DNA of 64,000 nucleotides from Aequorivita antarctica (GCF_007997155.1 NZ_VORT01000002.1:248001-312000), one strand, 5' to 3'. Positions 7,496-17,692 are shown, counted from the first letter of the stretch. The notes: generated by a model not told the origin, from the letters alone. Made by a program: numbers and translations.

Positions 7496-8518
7496 TCAAA
7501 ACTTCATGCGTGCCGAAGCTACAACATTATTTTCCGCAAAATTTTGGGTTTTGTATTTCAATTCGCCCACCATGGCAATCATTGCCGCATTATCGGTGCA
7601 AAACTCAAATTTTGGGATGTGGGTTTTCCAGCCGTATTTTGTTTCAGCTTCTTTTAAAGCAGTGCGAATACCGCTATTCGCTGAAACTCCACCGCCTATA
7701 GCTATTTCTTTTATACCTGTTTTTTTTACTGCGTTTTTCAGTTTATCCATCAAATAATCTACTATTGTGAATTGCAGACTCGCACAAATGTCTTCCATGT
7801 TTTCAGAAATAAAGTCAGGGTTTTTAGCTACTTCTTTTTCAACAAAATAAAGCACTGAAGTTTTCAAACCACTAAAGCTGAAATCCATAGGATTCACTTT
7901 AGGCTTTGGAAACTTGAAAGCTTTTGGATTTCCTTTCTGGGCATATTTATCAACCAACGGCCCACCAGGATAGGGCAGTCCAAGGATTTTTGCGCTTTTA
8001 TCAAAAGCTTCTCCTACAGCATCATCAATTGTCTGGCCAATGATTTCCATCTCAAAATAATCAACCACTTTCACAATCTGTGTGTGGCCACCACTGATAG
8101 TCATCGCCAAAAAAGGAAAATTCGGTGCAATCTGTCCTTCGGCCTTAATAAAATGTGCTAAAATATGTGCCTGCATATGGTTCACATCTATCAGCGGAAT
8201 ACCCAAGCCCATCGCCAAAGATTTTGAAAATGAGGCACCTACGAGAAGCGAACCCATCAATCCAGGTCCGCGCGTAAAAGCAATGGCAGATAACTGATTT
8301 TTATCGATATTTGCTTTGCGTAACGCTTGGTGCACTACGGGAACAATATTTTGTTGGTGCGCACGCGAGGCAAGCTCTGGGACCACACCGCCATATTGTT
8401 CGTGTATTGCTTGTGTAGCAACAACATTGCTCAGTATTTCGCCGTTATTTATTACGGCAGCAGCAGTGTCGTCGCAGGAAGATTCAATGCCGAGGATGTA
8501 GCAGTTTTTTTGTGTCAA
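7496..8518 (-). CDS. tsaD: tRNA N6-adenosine threonylcarbamoyltransferase TsaD
   Basis: A 340-residue ASKHA-fold enzyme that transfers the threonylcarbamoyl group to A37 of ANN-decoding tRNAs, together with TsaB, TsaE and TsaC. Visible motifs are IESSCDDTAAAV at the N terminus, the metal-binding NHMQAHILAH (His114 and His118), ISGGHTQIV, and the late metal/nucleotide motif CTDNAAMIA. It is the first gene of the minus-strand operon 8518-3370 and is divergent from tamB, an arrangement I recognise from other Flavobacteriaceae. Confidence 0.97.
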   Translation of the reverse strand: MTQKNCYILGIESSCDDTAAAVINNGEILSNVVATQAIHEQYGGVVPELASRAHQQNIVPVVHQALRKANIDKNQLSAIAFTRGPGLMGSLLVGASFSKSLAMGLGIPLIDVNHMQAHILAHFIKAEGQIAPNFPFLAMTISGGHTQIVKVVDYFEMEIIGQTIDDAVGEAFDKSAKILGLPYPGGPLVDKYAQKGNPKAFKFPKPKVNPMDFSFSGLKTSVLYFVEKEVAKNPDFISENMEDICASLQFTIVDYLMDKLKNAVKKTGIKEIAIGGGVSANSGIRTALKEAETKYGWKTHIPKFEFCTDNAAMIAMVGELKYKTQNFAENNVVASARMKF

Positions 8519-8615
8519 AGCAAAAGAGGTATATTTATTGGTTGTAAAATTAAAACTTTAAAAGCGTATCAAAAAACTTCGGAAAATAATAGTTCGCACC
8601 TTCGTAATCATTGTA

Positions 8616-11600
8616 TTGCTGCTCGTGCTTATAGTGATTATTTTTTCTATTCCCTCAGTACAGACTTGGGCCGCAAAAAAAGTGACAACTAACCTTAACG
8701 AAACTTACGGTACCGATATCAATATAAAACGTTTGGGCCTTAATTGGAAAGGTGAAGTTGATATTCGGGAAGTTTTTATTGCCGACCATCATCAAGATAC
8801 CTTAATTTATAGTAAAGAAGTTCAAACCAACATTATAAGTTTTCAAAATTTGATACAAGGTAATCTTGGTTTTGGAAAGATAGTGCTGGACCACGCCAAA
8901 CTCTACGTTAAAACATATAAAGACGAAGAAACCGATAACCTTTCCATTTTCGCAAAAAAGTTTGATACCGGCAAACCAAGTACTTCCCCATTTTCGCTGT
9001 TCAGCAATGATGTAACCTTAACCAATAGCAGAGTTAAAATTACAGATGAAAATCTTGAAAACCCCGACGTTTTCATTTTGGACAATGTAAATGTGGTTGC
9101 CAATAATTTTAAAATCAATGGCCCAGAAGTAAAAGCAAATATCAAGGAACTTTCATTGGTAGCCGCACGCGGAATCACAATTAAGAATATGCAAGCGGAT
9201 TTTTCATATACTGAAACAAATATCACCCTGAAAGACCTCAACCTTGAAACCGCAGAATCAAAAGTTATGGGCGATGTGGATTTGGATTATTCTAAAAATG
9301 GAATGACCGATTTTGTAAATAATGTAGTGATTACAGCAAATTTGAAGGATTCCAAAGTCGCAACAAACGATTTAAATGGTTTTTACAACGAATTTGGTCC
9401 AGATCAACTGATTTTATTGGACACCGAGCTTAAAGGAACTTTGAATGATTTTACAGCGAACAATGTAACTCTTAAAACAGGAGACACCAATATTCAAGGC
9501 GATTATACTTTTAAGAATATTTTAGATTCAGAAAAAGAGTATACTATTATTGCTAACAATCACAATATTTCTACTAATTATTTTGATCTGAGAAGGTTTA
9601 TGCCTCGTGTATTGGGCGATGTGGTTCCAGTTGAATTGAAAGAGTTGGGAGGTTTCAGCCTTAATGGAAATACCTCAATAATTGGCAATGAACTTAATAC
9701 AAAAAGCATTTTACAAAGCGGAATAGGGCAGGCCAATGTAGATTTAAAGATGGGCAACATCAACAATATAGACAACGCCTACTATAAAGGAAACGTGGTT
9801 TTGAAAGATTTTAATCTAGGTAAGATCGCAAACACCACTTCCCTCGGAAAAATGACAGCCAATCTTGATTTTGACGGTAGCGGTTTTAATAAAAAGAACA
9901 TAAATACTGAAATTTCGGGAACGGTTTCTTCATTTGCTTTTGAAGGATATAATTATAAAAATATAGTTGTTTCGGGGAATATGAAAAATCCGCTTTTTAA
10001 CGGTGAACTTTCCATAGACGATCCAAACTTAAAATTACAGTTTAAAGGTTTGATAGATGCTTCCTCGGACACGAATCAACTTGATTTTGAGGCAGATGTT
10101 GAGTATGCGGAATTGAATCAACTAAATCTGATAAAGCGTGATAGTATTTCAGTCTTTACAGGGAAAGTTGTGGTTGATATGCAAGGAAAAACAATTGACG
10201 ACGTTATAGGTACCATTAATTTTAGCCAAACGTTTTATCAAAACGAACGCGACAACTTTTATTTCGATGATTTTACAGTCACTTCTTCTTTCGAAGGCCC
10301 TAAACGAACTATTGAAATTAACTCGCCCGACATTATTAATGGTCAAATCTCGGGAGAGTTTTTAATTGAAGATATGCCCAATCTATTTCAGAACGGGATC
10401 GCTAGTATCTATACAAACTACATTCCACAGGAGGTTACTACAAATCAATATTTAGATTATGAATTTGTGATCTATAATAAAATTATTGACGTCTTTGTAC
10501 CACAACTGAAACTTGGCGATAATACACGTGTGAAAGGTTCTGTTTCTTCAGATGAATCTAAGTTTAAGCTTGATTTCCGTTCGCCGGAGGTTATTATTCT
10601 TGATAATTATATAAGTAAATTAAACATTCAAGTAGATAATGATAACCCGCTGTATAACACATATATATCAGCTGATTCAGTTTACACTGGTTTTTATAAT
10701 TTGAAAGATGTAAACGTCATCAACAAAACCTTGAACGACACTATGTATGTGAGGTCTGAGTTTAAGGGTGGCGAAAAGAAAGAGGACCTTTTCAACCTCT
10801 CTTTATACCATACTATCAATCCGGAAGGGAAATCTGTAATTGGGGTAAAAAAATCTGATATAACTTATAAAGGCAATGTTTGGTTTCTTAACGAAAACAA
10901 TAACCGTTTAAACAAGGTTGTTTTTGATGATAATTTTAAGGAAATCCGAATAGATTCGTTGGTGCTTAGCCATAATAATGAATTAATACAGATGGCGGGA
11001 GTAATGAGGGATTCTACGTATAAGGATTTGAAAGTGCGTTTCAAAGATGTCAATATTGGTAATATAACCCCTGAAATAGACAGTTTACGGCTTCAGGGAA
11101 ATATGAACGGGAAGTTCGATTTTATTCAGAAGAACGGTGCATATTATCCCAACAGTGCGGTTACCATTGACGGCGTAATTATAAATGAAATTCCATTCGG
11201 TGATTTGGATTTAAAGATTGACGGCAATGAAGATTTGACCAAATACAGGATAAATACTTCACTAACAAATAACAATGTGAAGTCAATCAACGCAGTGGGC
11301 GAGATAGATGTTTCTGCCAAAAACCCGCAAATACAGTTGAATGTTGATCTTAACCAATTCAATATGCAGGCATTTAGCCCTTTTGGTGGCGATGTAATAA
11401 CAAATATCCGTGGACTAATAACGGGTAATGCACGGGTTTCGGGCAATTACAAGTCACCCGATATTTTGGGACGTTTCACACTGGAGAACAGTGGATTGAA
11501 AATTCCTTATCTAAATACCGATTTTGATATTGAAACCGGCGCCCAAATTATTGTGACTAAAAATAAATTTGAAATTGATGGCACACAAATAGAGGACACA

Positions 11601-13010
11601 AAATATAAAACTTTAGGTGTGTTATATGGAAATGCAACCCACACTAACTTTAGCAATTGGGAACTGAACCTACATATAGAAGCGCCTGAAAGATTATTGG
11701 TCCTGGACAAACCACCTGAGGAAGATGCTTTGTATTACGGAACAGCATTTATAAGTGGAAGGGCAGACATTGAAGGGCCTATTGACGAATTGGTTATTAA
11801 TGTTGATGCAACTACTGAAAGAGGCACTACGTTTAAAATTCCTATTAGTGATACAGAATCTATCAGTGATGATTCCTTTGTGTATTTCCTTTCGCCAAAA
11901 GAAAAAGAAGCGCGTATTAACGGAGAAACATTAGTCACTAATGAATCGAAGGGATTAACGCTTAATTTTGAATTGGACATCAATAAAAATGCTGAAGTAG
12001 AGGTAGTGGTAGATAAGGTGAATAATTCCACCTTGAAAGGACGTGGAGCGGGAATTCTTCTTATTGAAATTAATACAAAAGGAAAATTCCAGATGTATGG
12101 CGATTTTCAAGTTTATGAAGGAGTATTTGATTTTCGCTATAGTGGAATAATTCAACGAAAGATTGGGGTAGTACCTGGTGGAAACATAACTTGGGATGGT
12201 GCCCCAGAAAAAGCAAACTTAAACTTGAGTGCTATCTATAAAACACAGGCCAATCCATCTATTTTGTTGGATAACCCTTCCATAAACCGAAAGATTCCAG
12301 TTGAGGTTATCGTAGGGTTAAATGGTGAACTTGCCCAACCAGCTTTAAAATTTGACATAGAGTTTCCGAATGTAAGTTCAACACTAAAGAGCGAGCTAGA
12401 ATACAAACTTAAAACTGATGATCAGAAACAGAACCAAGCTATCTTTTTATTGGCAACAGGTAATTTTGTGAACGATAATTACAGAGGTTCCAATGCTTTT
12501 GCGGGAACTTTAGCAGATAGGGTTTCAAGTTTAGTCAATGATCTTTTTGCAGATCAAGATGGAAAATTTAGTCTTGGCGTTGGGTACACTGTTGGCGATA
12601 ATACCCCAGACCAAGAAACCGCTGATTATGTAGATCTTACAATTTCTACAAAAATTACGGAACGAATTCTTATCAATGGAAAAGTAGGAGTGCCCGTGGG
12701 TGGTGCCAACGAAACTTCCGTTGCGGGCGATATTGAGGTGCAATGGCTTATCAATGATGATGGAAGCCTGCGTATGACATTCTTTAACCGACAAGCAGAC
12801 TTACAATTTATAGGGGAAGACCAGATATTTGAGCAGGGAGCAGGAATTTCATATTCAGTGGATTTTAACACCTTTCGAGAGTTATACCAAAAGCTTTTCA
12901 ATAAAAAATTGACTTTGGAGTTTGAGGAGCTACCAATAACGCCAGATGATAATAGTGATCCAGTAGATTTTGATCCAAATGCAATAAAGACTGAAGAAGA
13001 TGGGGAGTAG
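8616..13010 (+). CDS. tamB: TamB-like translocation and assembly module / AsmA-type lipid-bridge protein
   Basis: A giant 1464-residue envelope protein with an N-terminal membrane anchor (FSIPSVQTWAAKK follows it) and long beta-rich repeats. The C-terminal DUF490/TamB domain covers roughly the last 350 residues (GRGAGILLIEINTKGKFQMYGDF-type region, GVVPGGNITWDG, and LLATGNFVND). TamB-family proteins bridge the inner and outer membranes and are linked to outer-membrane protein assembly and phospholipid transport. The start is a problem. The first recognised start codon (TTG at 8616) falls inside the anchor. In the same frame, 8562-8615 encodes a basic stretch plus the missing half of the anchor, but contains no ATG, GTG or TTG. 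True initiation is therefore probably upstream at a non-standard codon, or a sequence error removed it. Confidence 0.92.
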   Translation: MLLVLIVIIFSIPSVQTWAAKKVTTNLNETYGTDINIKRLGLNWKGEVDIREVFIADHHQDTLIYSKEVQTNIISFQNLIQGNLGFGKIVLDHAKLYVKTYKDEETDNLSIFAKKFDTGKPSTSPFSLFSNDVTLTNSRVKITDENLENPDVFILDNVNVVANNFKINGPEVKANIKELSLVAARGITIKNMQADFSYTETNITLKDLNLETAESKVMGDVDLDYSKNGMTDFVNNVVITANLKDSKVATNDLNGFYNEFGPDQLILLDTELKGTLNDFTANNVTLKTGDTNIQGDYTFKNILDSEKEYTIIANNHNISTNYFDLRRFMPRVLGDVVPVELKELGGFSLNGNTSIIGNELNTKSILQSGIGQANVDLKMGNINNIDNAYYKGNVVLKDFNLGKIANTTSLGKMTANLDFDGSGFNKKNINTEISGTVSSFAFEGYNYKNIVVSGNMKNPLFNGELSIDDPNLKLQFKGLIDASSDTNQLDFEADVEYAELNQLNLIKRDSISVFTGKVVVDMQGKTIDDVIGTINFSQTFYQNERDNFYFDDFTVTSSFEGPKRTIEINSPDIINGQISGEFLIEDMPNLFQNGIASIYTNYIPQEVTTNQYLDYEFVIYNKIIDVFVPQLKLGDNTRVKGSVSSDESKFKLDFRSPEVIILDNYISKLNIQVDNDNPLYNTYISADSVYTGFYNLKDVNVINKTLNDTMYVRSEFKGGEKKEDLFNLSLYHTINPEGKSVIGVKKSDITYKGNVWFLNENNNRLNKVVFDDNFKEIRIDSLVLSHNNELIQMAGVMRDSTYKDLKVRFKDVNIGNITPEIDSLRLQGNMNGKFDFIQKNGAYYPNSAVTIDGVIINEIPFGDLDLKIDGNEDLTKYRINTSLTNNNVKSINAVGEIDVSAKNPQIQLNVDLNQFNMQAFSPFGGDVITNIRGLITGNARVSGNYKSPDILGRFTLENSGLKIPYLNTDFDIETGAQIIVTKNKFEIDGTQIEDTKYKTLGVLYGNATHTNFSNWELNLHIEAPERLLVLDKPPEEDALYYGTAFISGRADIEGPIDELVINVDATTERGTTFKIPISDTESISDDSFVYFLSPKEKEARINGETLVTNESKGLTLNFELDINKNAEVEVVVDKVNNSTLKGRGAGILLIEINTKGKFQMYGDFQVYEGVFDFRYSGIIQRKIGVVPGGNITWDGAPEKANLNLSAIYKTQANPSILLDNPSINRKIPVEVIVGLNGELAQPALKFDIEFPNVSSTLKSELEYKLKTDDQKQNQAIFLLATGNFVNDNYRGSNAFAGTLADRVSSLVNDLFADQDGKFSLGVGYTVGDNTPDQETADYVDLTISTKITERILINGKVGVPVGGANETSVAGDIEVQWLINDDGSLRMTFFNRQADLQFIGEDQIFEQGAGISYSVDFNTFRELYQKLFNKKLTLEFEELPITPDDNSDPVDFDPNAIKTEEDGE

Positions 13011-13100
13011 TTTTAAGAAATCATCTTAGCCTAGAAACACTTATTTCTTTCAAAAAATTTAAAAAGGTTTAAGAGTTTTTTAGAAAATAAATCTACTTCG

Positions 13101-13721
13101 TTAATTAGCAACAATAGTTCTAAAGGTTAAATTAATTCTAGCTTCATTCACTTTTTTAGTTGGAGGCAATCTGTGCAGCCAATGTGTTTGCGTAGTGCCT
13201 TTCATTATCAAAAGACTTCCAGGCTCCAAGTTAAAATAGACCGTTTCCTTAGTTTCTTTGTGTTTAAAAGCAAACTTGCGTTCTACTCCAAAACTTACAG
13301 AGGCAATTGCGCCGTTCTTTTTTAGATCTTTTTCGGCATCGCTGTGCCAGGCCATTCCTTCTTCGCCAGAATGGTAGAGGTTCAGCAAACAACTATTGAA
13401 GGTTTCACCGCTTTTTTTTTCAATCTGTTTTTTTAGTAATACTAATTCTGGTGTCCACAAATGTGCTTTTTTGGTAATTTTTGAATAGGTGTAGTCAAAC
13501 CCATGGTCTCCATACCAAGCCACTTTCCTTTTGGTAACAATCTTTTTTCCAAAGATCATTGCTTCGTCGTTTTTCCAATCGATTGTATTGAGAAGAATTT
13601 TGAAATAACGGCTGGCTTCTTCTTCAGAAAAAACTTTTCCAAAGTAATTCACCGTTCCGTCTTTTGGAAGCAGGTTTTTTTCCGTATCCATTTCAAAGTG
13701 GAACAAATTTATTTGCGACAT
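13101..13721 (-). CDS. AlkB-like alpha-ketoglutarate-dependent dioxygenase
   Basis: A 206-residue Fe(II)/2-oxoglutarate dioxygenase that repairs N-alkylated bases in DNA or RNA by oxidative demethylation. The iron triad is visible: His126 and Asp128 in WHSDAE, and His183 in THWLHRLP. The 2-oxoglutarate-binding arginines lie in EARINLTFRTI (Arg195, Arg201). The layout matches the human ALKBH2/3-like branch common in Bacteroidota rather than E. coli AlkB. It is convergent with tamB and appears to be a single gene, 32 bases after the start-proximal end of the porin gene's 3' end. Confidence 0.92.
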   Translation of the reverse strand: MSQINLFHFEMDTEKNLLPKDGTVNYFGKVFSEEEASRYFKILLNTIDWKNDEAMIFGKKIVTKRKVAWYGDHGFDYTYSKITKKAHLWTPELVLLKKQIEKKSGETFNSCLLNLYHSGEEGMAWHSDAEKDLKKNGAIASVSFGVERKFAFKHKETKETVYFNLEPGSLLIMKGTTQTHWLHRLPPTKKVNEARINLTFRTIVAN

Positions 13722-13753
13722 AGTGTTTTTCTAAAAGTGCTTCTTCAAAAATA

Positions 13754-14938
13754 TTAAAACCCAATATTAAAATCCAGACGTATGCGATTGCCATTTTCCT
13801 TGGCGATTCCATACGTCACTATTTGCTCAACGGTAAAGAACCGCAGTCTTAAATCCATATTTTCTGCCAACGCATATCCAGCCATTATTTCCAAACCTTT
13901 AAAGTTTGTTAGCCTTCCGTCTGGCGAGTTTTGGGAGGAATAATCCCAGCGAGCCCAATCGTTTTGTGCCAAATAATCCACAACCGCAAAACGTTCTAAA
14001 TAGGTGTAGGTCAGCTGAATTTTCCAGTCGCCTTTTTTGTCTAATTTCCCAATACCGGCATTGGCAACATAAGCTGTTTTTTGACTTTGTAATAGCTTCG
14101 GAATAGAATCATTTCCGTTATAATCCTGCACGTTTTGATAATAGTCGAAACCTACTATTATTTTTGGGTTTTTAAAGATATCTACTTTCGCCCCCATGTG
14201 AACAATTGCGTATTCTATATTGAACGTATCATTCCCATCTGGAATGTTCGGCATGTTTTTAAAATAATAAAAAGCAGGGAAAAATTTTATCCGGTTTTGC
14301 CAGTGTGAAGAGACGAGCTGAATTCCTTCAAAATAGCTGTCTTTGTCCAAGGAAGTGCCGCTAGTAGCGAAAATAAAATGACCGGTATTTACTTTTAATG
14401 ATTGCAGAAAATCGTTTTCAAAATTGAATTTTCCCGAAAAATAAATACCTTCAGGAGAAACATTGTCGCTCCAAAAAAGCTCGTTCTGCATTTCAAAAGG
14501 AAATGAATTTTTTCCCACCCAAGCACTCAACCAATCGTAGCTGAAATTGGCGTATAATTTTTCAAAAGTAATGGGTACGCTACTAAACTGGTCGCCCAAA
14601 GTTAAATGTGCATCCTGTTGTTTGTTGGCTTGTCCGGTCCGTATCCGCATTCCGAAGGACACCCAATCTTTAAAGGCATAGGTTGCGCCTAGTCTTGCGC
14701 GGTATCGCAGACGGGTTCGGTCGTCGCGATAGGTTCCGTCTGATTTTTGGGAATCCCAGTCTTCTTCCACTCGAAATTTAAAATCAGCAGAGAATTTTAG
14801 TTTTTTTTGAATACTGTCGGTTTGTCCAATTAAATAGCAGGGAATCAATAGAAAGAATAGGAGGTAGGTAGTTTTTTTCAAAATCGGAAAATTTGGTTGG
14901 TTAGTGTTCTTTATTCTTTTTTGAAAAGAATCTAGCAT
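13754..14938 (-). CDS. Putative outer membrane porin
   Basis: A 394-residue protein with an N-terminal hydrophobic signal (about residues 24-40) and no internal membrane helices. The rest alternates polar and aromatic residues typical of a beta-barrel, with the first barrel strands in KFSADFKFRVEEDW and RLRYRARLGATYAF. It ends in RIRLDFNIGF, a terminal aromatic strand expected for BAM-assembled barrels. It resembles the alginate-export or putative-porin families of Bacteroidota. The substrate is unknown. No other start codon fits near the signal peptide, so the long N-terminal region is kept. Confidence 0.75.
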   Translation of the reverse strand: MLDSFQKRIKNTNQPNFPILKKTTYLLFFLLIPCYLIGQTDSIQKKLKFSADFKFRVEEDWDSQKSDGTYRDDRTRLRYRARLGATYAFKDWVSFGMRIRTGQANKQQDAHLTLGDQFSSVPITFEKLYANFSYDWLSAWVGKNSFPFEMQNELFWSDNVSPEGIYFSGKFNFENDFLQSLKVNTGHFIFATSGTSLDKDSYFEGIQLVSSHWQNRIKFFPAFYYFKNMPNIPDGNDTFNIEYAIVHMGAKVDIFKNPKIIVGFDYYQNVQDYNGNDSIPKLLQSQKTAYVANAGIGKLDKKGDWKIQLTYTYLERFAVVDYLAQNDWARWDYSSQNSPDGRLTNFKGLEIMAGYALAENMDLRLRFFTVEQIVTYGIAKENGNRIRLDFNIGF

Positions 14939-15098
14939 TGCGAAGCTATTAAATTAATGTTTTTGTTTTAAAAATAATTAAACCATAGTAGTGTTTTATT
15001 TTGGCAGTATAGAATATAAAGCGAATAAAAATGTATCTTAGTAATTCATTATGAAATGATTACTTCATTAAAAAATAATCAATAAACCCTAACCAATT

Positions 15099-15659
15099 AT
15101 GAGTATTGTACTTCTTCTTATCGGCGTCCTTGTGGTGATTGTCTTTTTGCTAGTCATTGTCTTTAACCGTTTCGTAAAAAACAGAAACGTGGTAAAAGAT
15201 GCATGGAGCAATATAGACGTGGCTTTAAAACGTCGTTACGACTTAATTCCGAACCTTGTGGAGACTGTAAAAGGTTACGCCGCCCACGAAAAAACAACTT
15301 TGGAAAGCGTTATCAACGCCCGTAACGCAGCAATGGCCGTACCTTCAGATGATATAAACGCAAAGATAAAGGCCGAAAACCAATTGCAGCAAACCCTGCG
15401 AAGCATTTTTGCTTTGGGAGAAGCATATCCAGATTTAAAAGCAAATGCTGGCTTTTTAGATTTGCAACAAAAACTCAACGAAATTGAGGAAAACTTGGAG
15501 CGCAGTCGTCGTTACTACAATGGCACTGTACGCGAGAACAATACTTATGGTGAAAGCTTTCCCGGCGTATTGTTTGCGGGAATGTTCAGTTATCAGCATT
15601 TTGAATATTTTGAAACAGAAGAGGCTAGCCGTGAAAACGTAAAAGTGAGTTTTAATTAA
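15099..15659 (+). CDS. LemA family protein
   Basis: A 186-residue protein with an N-terminal membrane helix (residues 3-23) and a helical LemA domain carrying the hallmark DAWSNIDVALKRRYDLIPNL and VKGYAAHEK. The C-terminal part has RRYYNGTVRENN and FPGVLFAGMF, also typical. LemA proteins are widespread, short, membrane-anchored helical proteins with no firm biochemical role. The DUF2207 gene follows 11 bases after the stop, a common pairing that suggests the two act together at the cell envelope. Confidence 0.95.
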   Translation: MSIVLLLIGVLVVIVFLLVIVFNRFVKNRNVVKDAWSNIDVALKRRYDLIPNLVETVKGYAAHEKTTLESVINARNAAMAVPSDDINAKIKAENQLQQTLRSIFALGEAYPDLKANAGFLDLQQKLNEIEENLERSRRYYNGTVRENNTYGESFPGVLFAGMFSYQHFEYFETEEASRENVKVSFN

Positions 15660-15670
15660 ATACGTTGGTT

Positions 15671-17365
15671 ATGAAAAAACTATTCCTGTTTCTTTTTGGA
15701 GTTTTGTTTTTTCTTGAGGGTTTTGCACAAGATTTTACTGTTAACAAGGCTCAAATAGATATTTATATCAATAGCGAGGGTTATTTTGATGTGGTGGAGG
15801 ATTACGACCTCACTTTTACCGCCTACAAACACGGAATCTTTAGAGACATCCGGACTGAATATGATTTGGTTACAGCTGAAGGCAAACAGGAAAAACGCAA
15901 AATCAAAATCAGGAAAATTGACGTTCCAGACCATAAGTTTGAGGCAGACTTTGATTTTGTTCAAAAACTATCAAGTAACCTTAAAATTAAAATTGGTGAT
16001 AAAGATTTAACGGTTATTGGGCCGCAGCACTATCAAATAAAATACAGGGTTTACAACGCTTTTCTTTTTGAGAAGGAACAAATACAGTTTTATTGGAATG
16101 TAAAGCCAGATGATTGGTATGCTGCATTTCAGCAGATAGATTTTTCGGTCCATCTTCCAATAAATGTAGATGCAGATGTGGAAGATTTTTTTGTGTATTC
16201 TGGTTTCATCGGGGATACAGCTGTTAGTAAGGATTTTGATATTAAATACACCGACGGAGTTTTTACTGTCGAAAGTCACAAAGACTTTCTATCTGGCCCT
16301 GGGCAGAGTGTAACGGTTTTATTAAACCTTCCCGTGGGATCGGTAAAGGAGTTGAAACCGTGGTGGCCTTTTTGGACTGATTACGGTTGGACGTTGATTC
16401 TTGGGGCAATGCTGCTCATCTTTTATTTAATATGGAACAAATACGGCAAAGATGATAGGGTAGTGGCAACCACGAGTTATTTTCCACCAAGCGGTGTGGA
16501 TCCGGCAATGGCAGGATTTTTAATTGATGACAACGCAGATACTCCAGATCTTATATCCTTGATACCTTATTGGGGATCTCGCGGCATTATCAAAATGGAA
16601 CAGATTCCCAAAAAGGGCTGGTTCGGGAAAGACGATACTAAGCTTACCCGATTGCGACCATTGCCAGCTGATGCACCCAAATATGAAGAAACCATTTATA
16701 GGGGGCTCTTTGGAATTGGTTCTAGTACTAACGAAAAAGAAATCTTAGTCAGCAGCCTGATAGATACCTTTTATACTACAATGAGTACAGCAAAGATGAT
16801 TTTGAAGGATAAGGCACAAATTTATTACGATTCACAGGCTAAGAAAATGCAAACTAGGACCGTTATAGGTATTTCGCTTCTTGGAGTCTTGCTCTTTTTT
16901 GTCTTTTTGTTCTTTTGGGGACTTTGGGCAGCTCTGGCAGTAGTTCCTATTGGAATTTTCCTGTTGTTTATGACGGTTTATATGGTAAAGAAGAATGCAA
17001 AGGGCAATGATGTTTTCTCGGATTTAAAAGGTTTTAAAAACTTCATAAAAATTGCTGAGCAAAACAAACTGAAAATGCTTTTGCAGGATAGTCCTTCCTA
17101 TTTTGAAACGACGATGGGTTATGCGCTAGCTTTTGGCCTTTTTAATCAATGGGCGAAGAAGTTTGAAGCACTAAATATACAGCCACCCAGTTGGTACACT
17201 TCATCTGCGGGCGCATTTACCATGCATAATTTCTCGAATTCTTTTTCAGAGTCCATTTCATCGGCCCAGTCTACCATGGTCAGTTCGCCTTCTAGCAGTG
17301 GCTCTTCGGGTGGAGGAGGATCCTCGGGCGGTGGTTTTGGAGGCGGCGGCGGCGGAAGCTGGTAA
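15671..17365 (+). CDS. DUF2207 domain-containing membrane protein
   Basis: A 564-residue membrane protein, starting at the ATG at 15671 rather than a TTG two codons earlier. It has an N-terminal signal peptide, a DUF2207 extracytoplasmic domain to about residue 225, a membrane helix near residues 240-257 (WTLILGAMLLIFYLIW), and two further helices near residues 400-440. The C terminus is extremely glycine/serine-rich and ends in GGGGGGSW. Glycine-rich tails of this kind are typical of the family. Function is unknown. It is the second gene of the lemA operon. Confidence 0.92.
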   Translation: MKKLFLFLFGVLFFLEGFAQDFTVNKAQIDIYINSEGYFDVVEDYDLTFTAYKHGIFRDIRTEYDLVTAEGKQEKRKIKIRKIDVPDHKFEADFDFVQKLSSNLKIKIGDKDLTVIGPQHYQIKYRVYNAFLFEKEQIQFYWNVKPDDWYAAFQQIDFSVHLPINVDADVEDFFVYSGFIGDTAVSKDFDIKYTDGVFTVESHKDFLSGPGQSVTVLLNLPVGSVKELKPWWPFWTDYGWTLILGAMLLIFYLIWNKYGKDDRVVATTSYFPPSGVDPAMAGFLIDDNADTPDLISLIPYWGSRGIIKMEQIPKKGWFGKDDTKLTRLRPLPADAPKYEETIYRGLFGIGSSTNEKEILVSSLIDTFYTTMSTAKMILKDKAQIYYDSQAKKMQTRTVIGISLLGVLLFFVFLFFWGLWAALAVVPIGIFLLFMTVYMVKKNAKGNDVFSDLKGFKNFIKIAEQNKLKMLLQDSPSYFETTMGYALAFGLFNQWAKKFEALNIQPPSWYTSSAGAFTMHNFSNSFSESISSAQSTMVSSPSSSGSSGGGGSSGGGFGGGGGGSW

Positions 17366-17378
17366 TGAATTTATAGAA

Positions 17379-17404
17379 CAAAAAACATCTGAGAAGATTT
17401 TTTC
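17379..17404 (+). terminator. Possible terminator after the lemA-DUF2207 operon
   Basis: A short A-rich hairpin (AAAAACATCT / AGATTTTTT with one bulged base) followed by T-rich sequence, 14 bases after the DUF2207 stop. The stem is weak, so the call is tentative. Confidence 0.4.
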
Positions 17405-17482
17405 CGGACGTTTTTTTAATTCTGGTGTTATTTTTTCACTCCGTAATTCAGTTCAATAGCCTTCTTTCCGCTCGATTATTTT

Positions 17483-17692
17483 TTATTCAAATTCTTCGCA
17501 GTAGAAATTATGAGTTTTTAGCAAATTTATTATTGGTAAAATAATATTTTCTTCACTATCAATACACAAAATTTTATCGATGTCATCAAGATCAAAATTC
17601 CATTTTGCTTTCGGCAGACTATTGTCAATATGGGGTTTGAGCTTATTTATTTGCATTTTAGTTTTGACAGATGTTTTGAATACGTAAATCAT
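17483..17692 (-). CDS. Small conserved protein in the ArsR/SRPBCC operon
   Basis: A 69-residue protein whose start overlaps the stop of the SRPBCC gene (ATGA). The sequence opens with YVFKTSVKT and has a centre [17 protein letters not shown]. Its size and the beta-alpha-beta pattern suggest a ferredoxin-like fold similar to heavy-metal-associated domains, but the metal-binding CxxC is absent. I recognise similar small proteins in Flavobacteriaceae without a function. Translational coupling with the two upstream genes indicates a shared role. Confidence 0.65.
   Translation of the reverse strand: MIYVFKTSVKTKMQINKLKPHIDNSLPKAKWNFDLDDIDKILCIDSEENIILPIINLLKTHNFYCEEFE

Noticed and set aside
17290-17365. 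Glycine-codon-rich repeat at the end of the DUF2207 gene as a microsatellite
   Set aside because: It is in frame and codes for the glycine-rich tail typical of the family.
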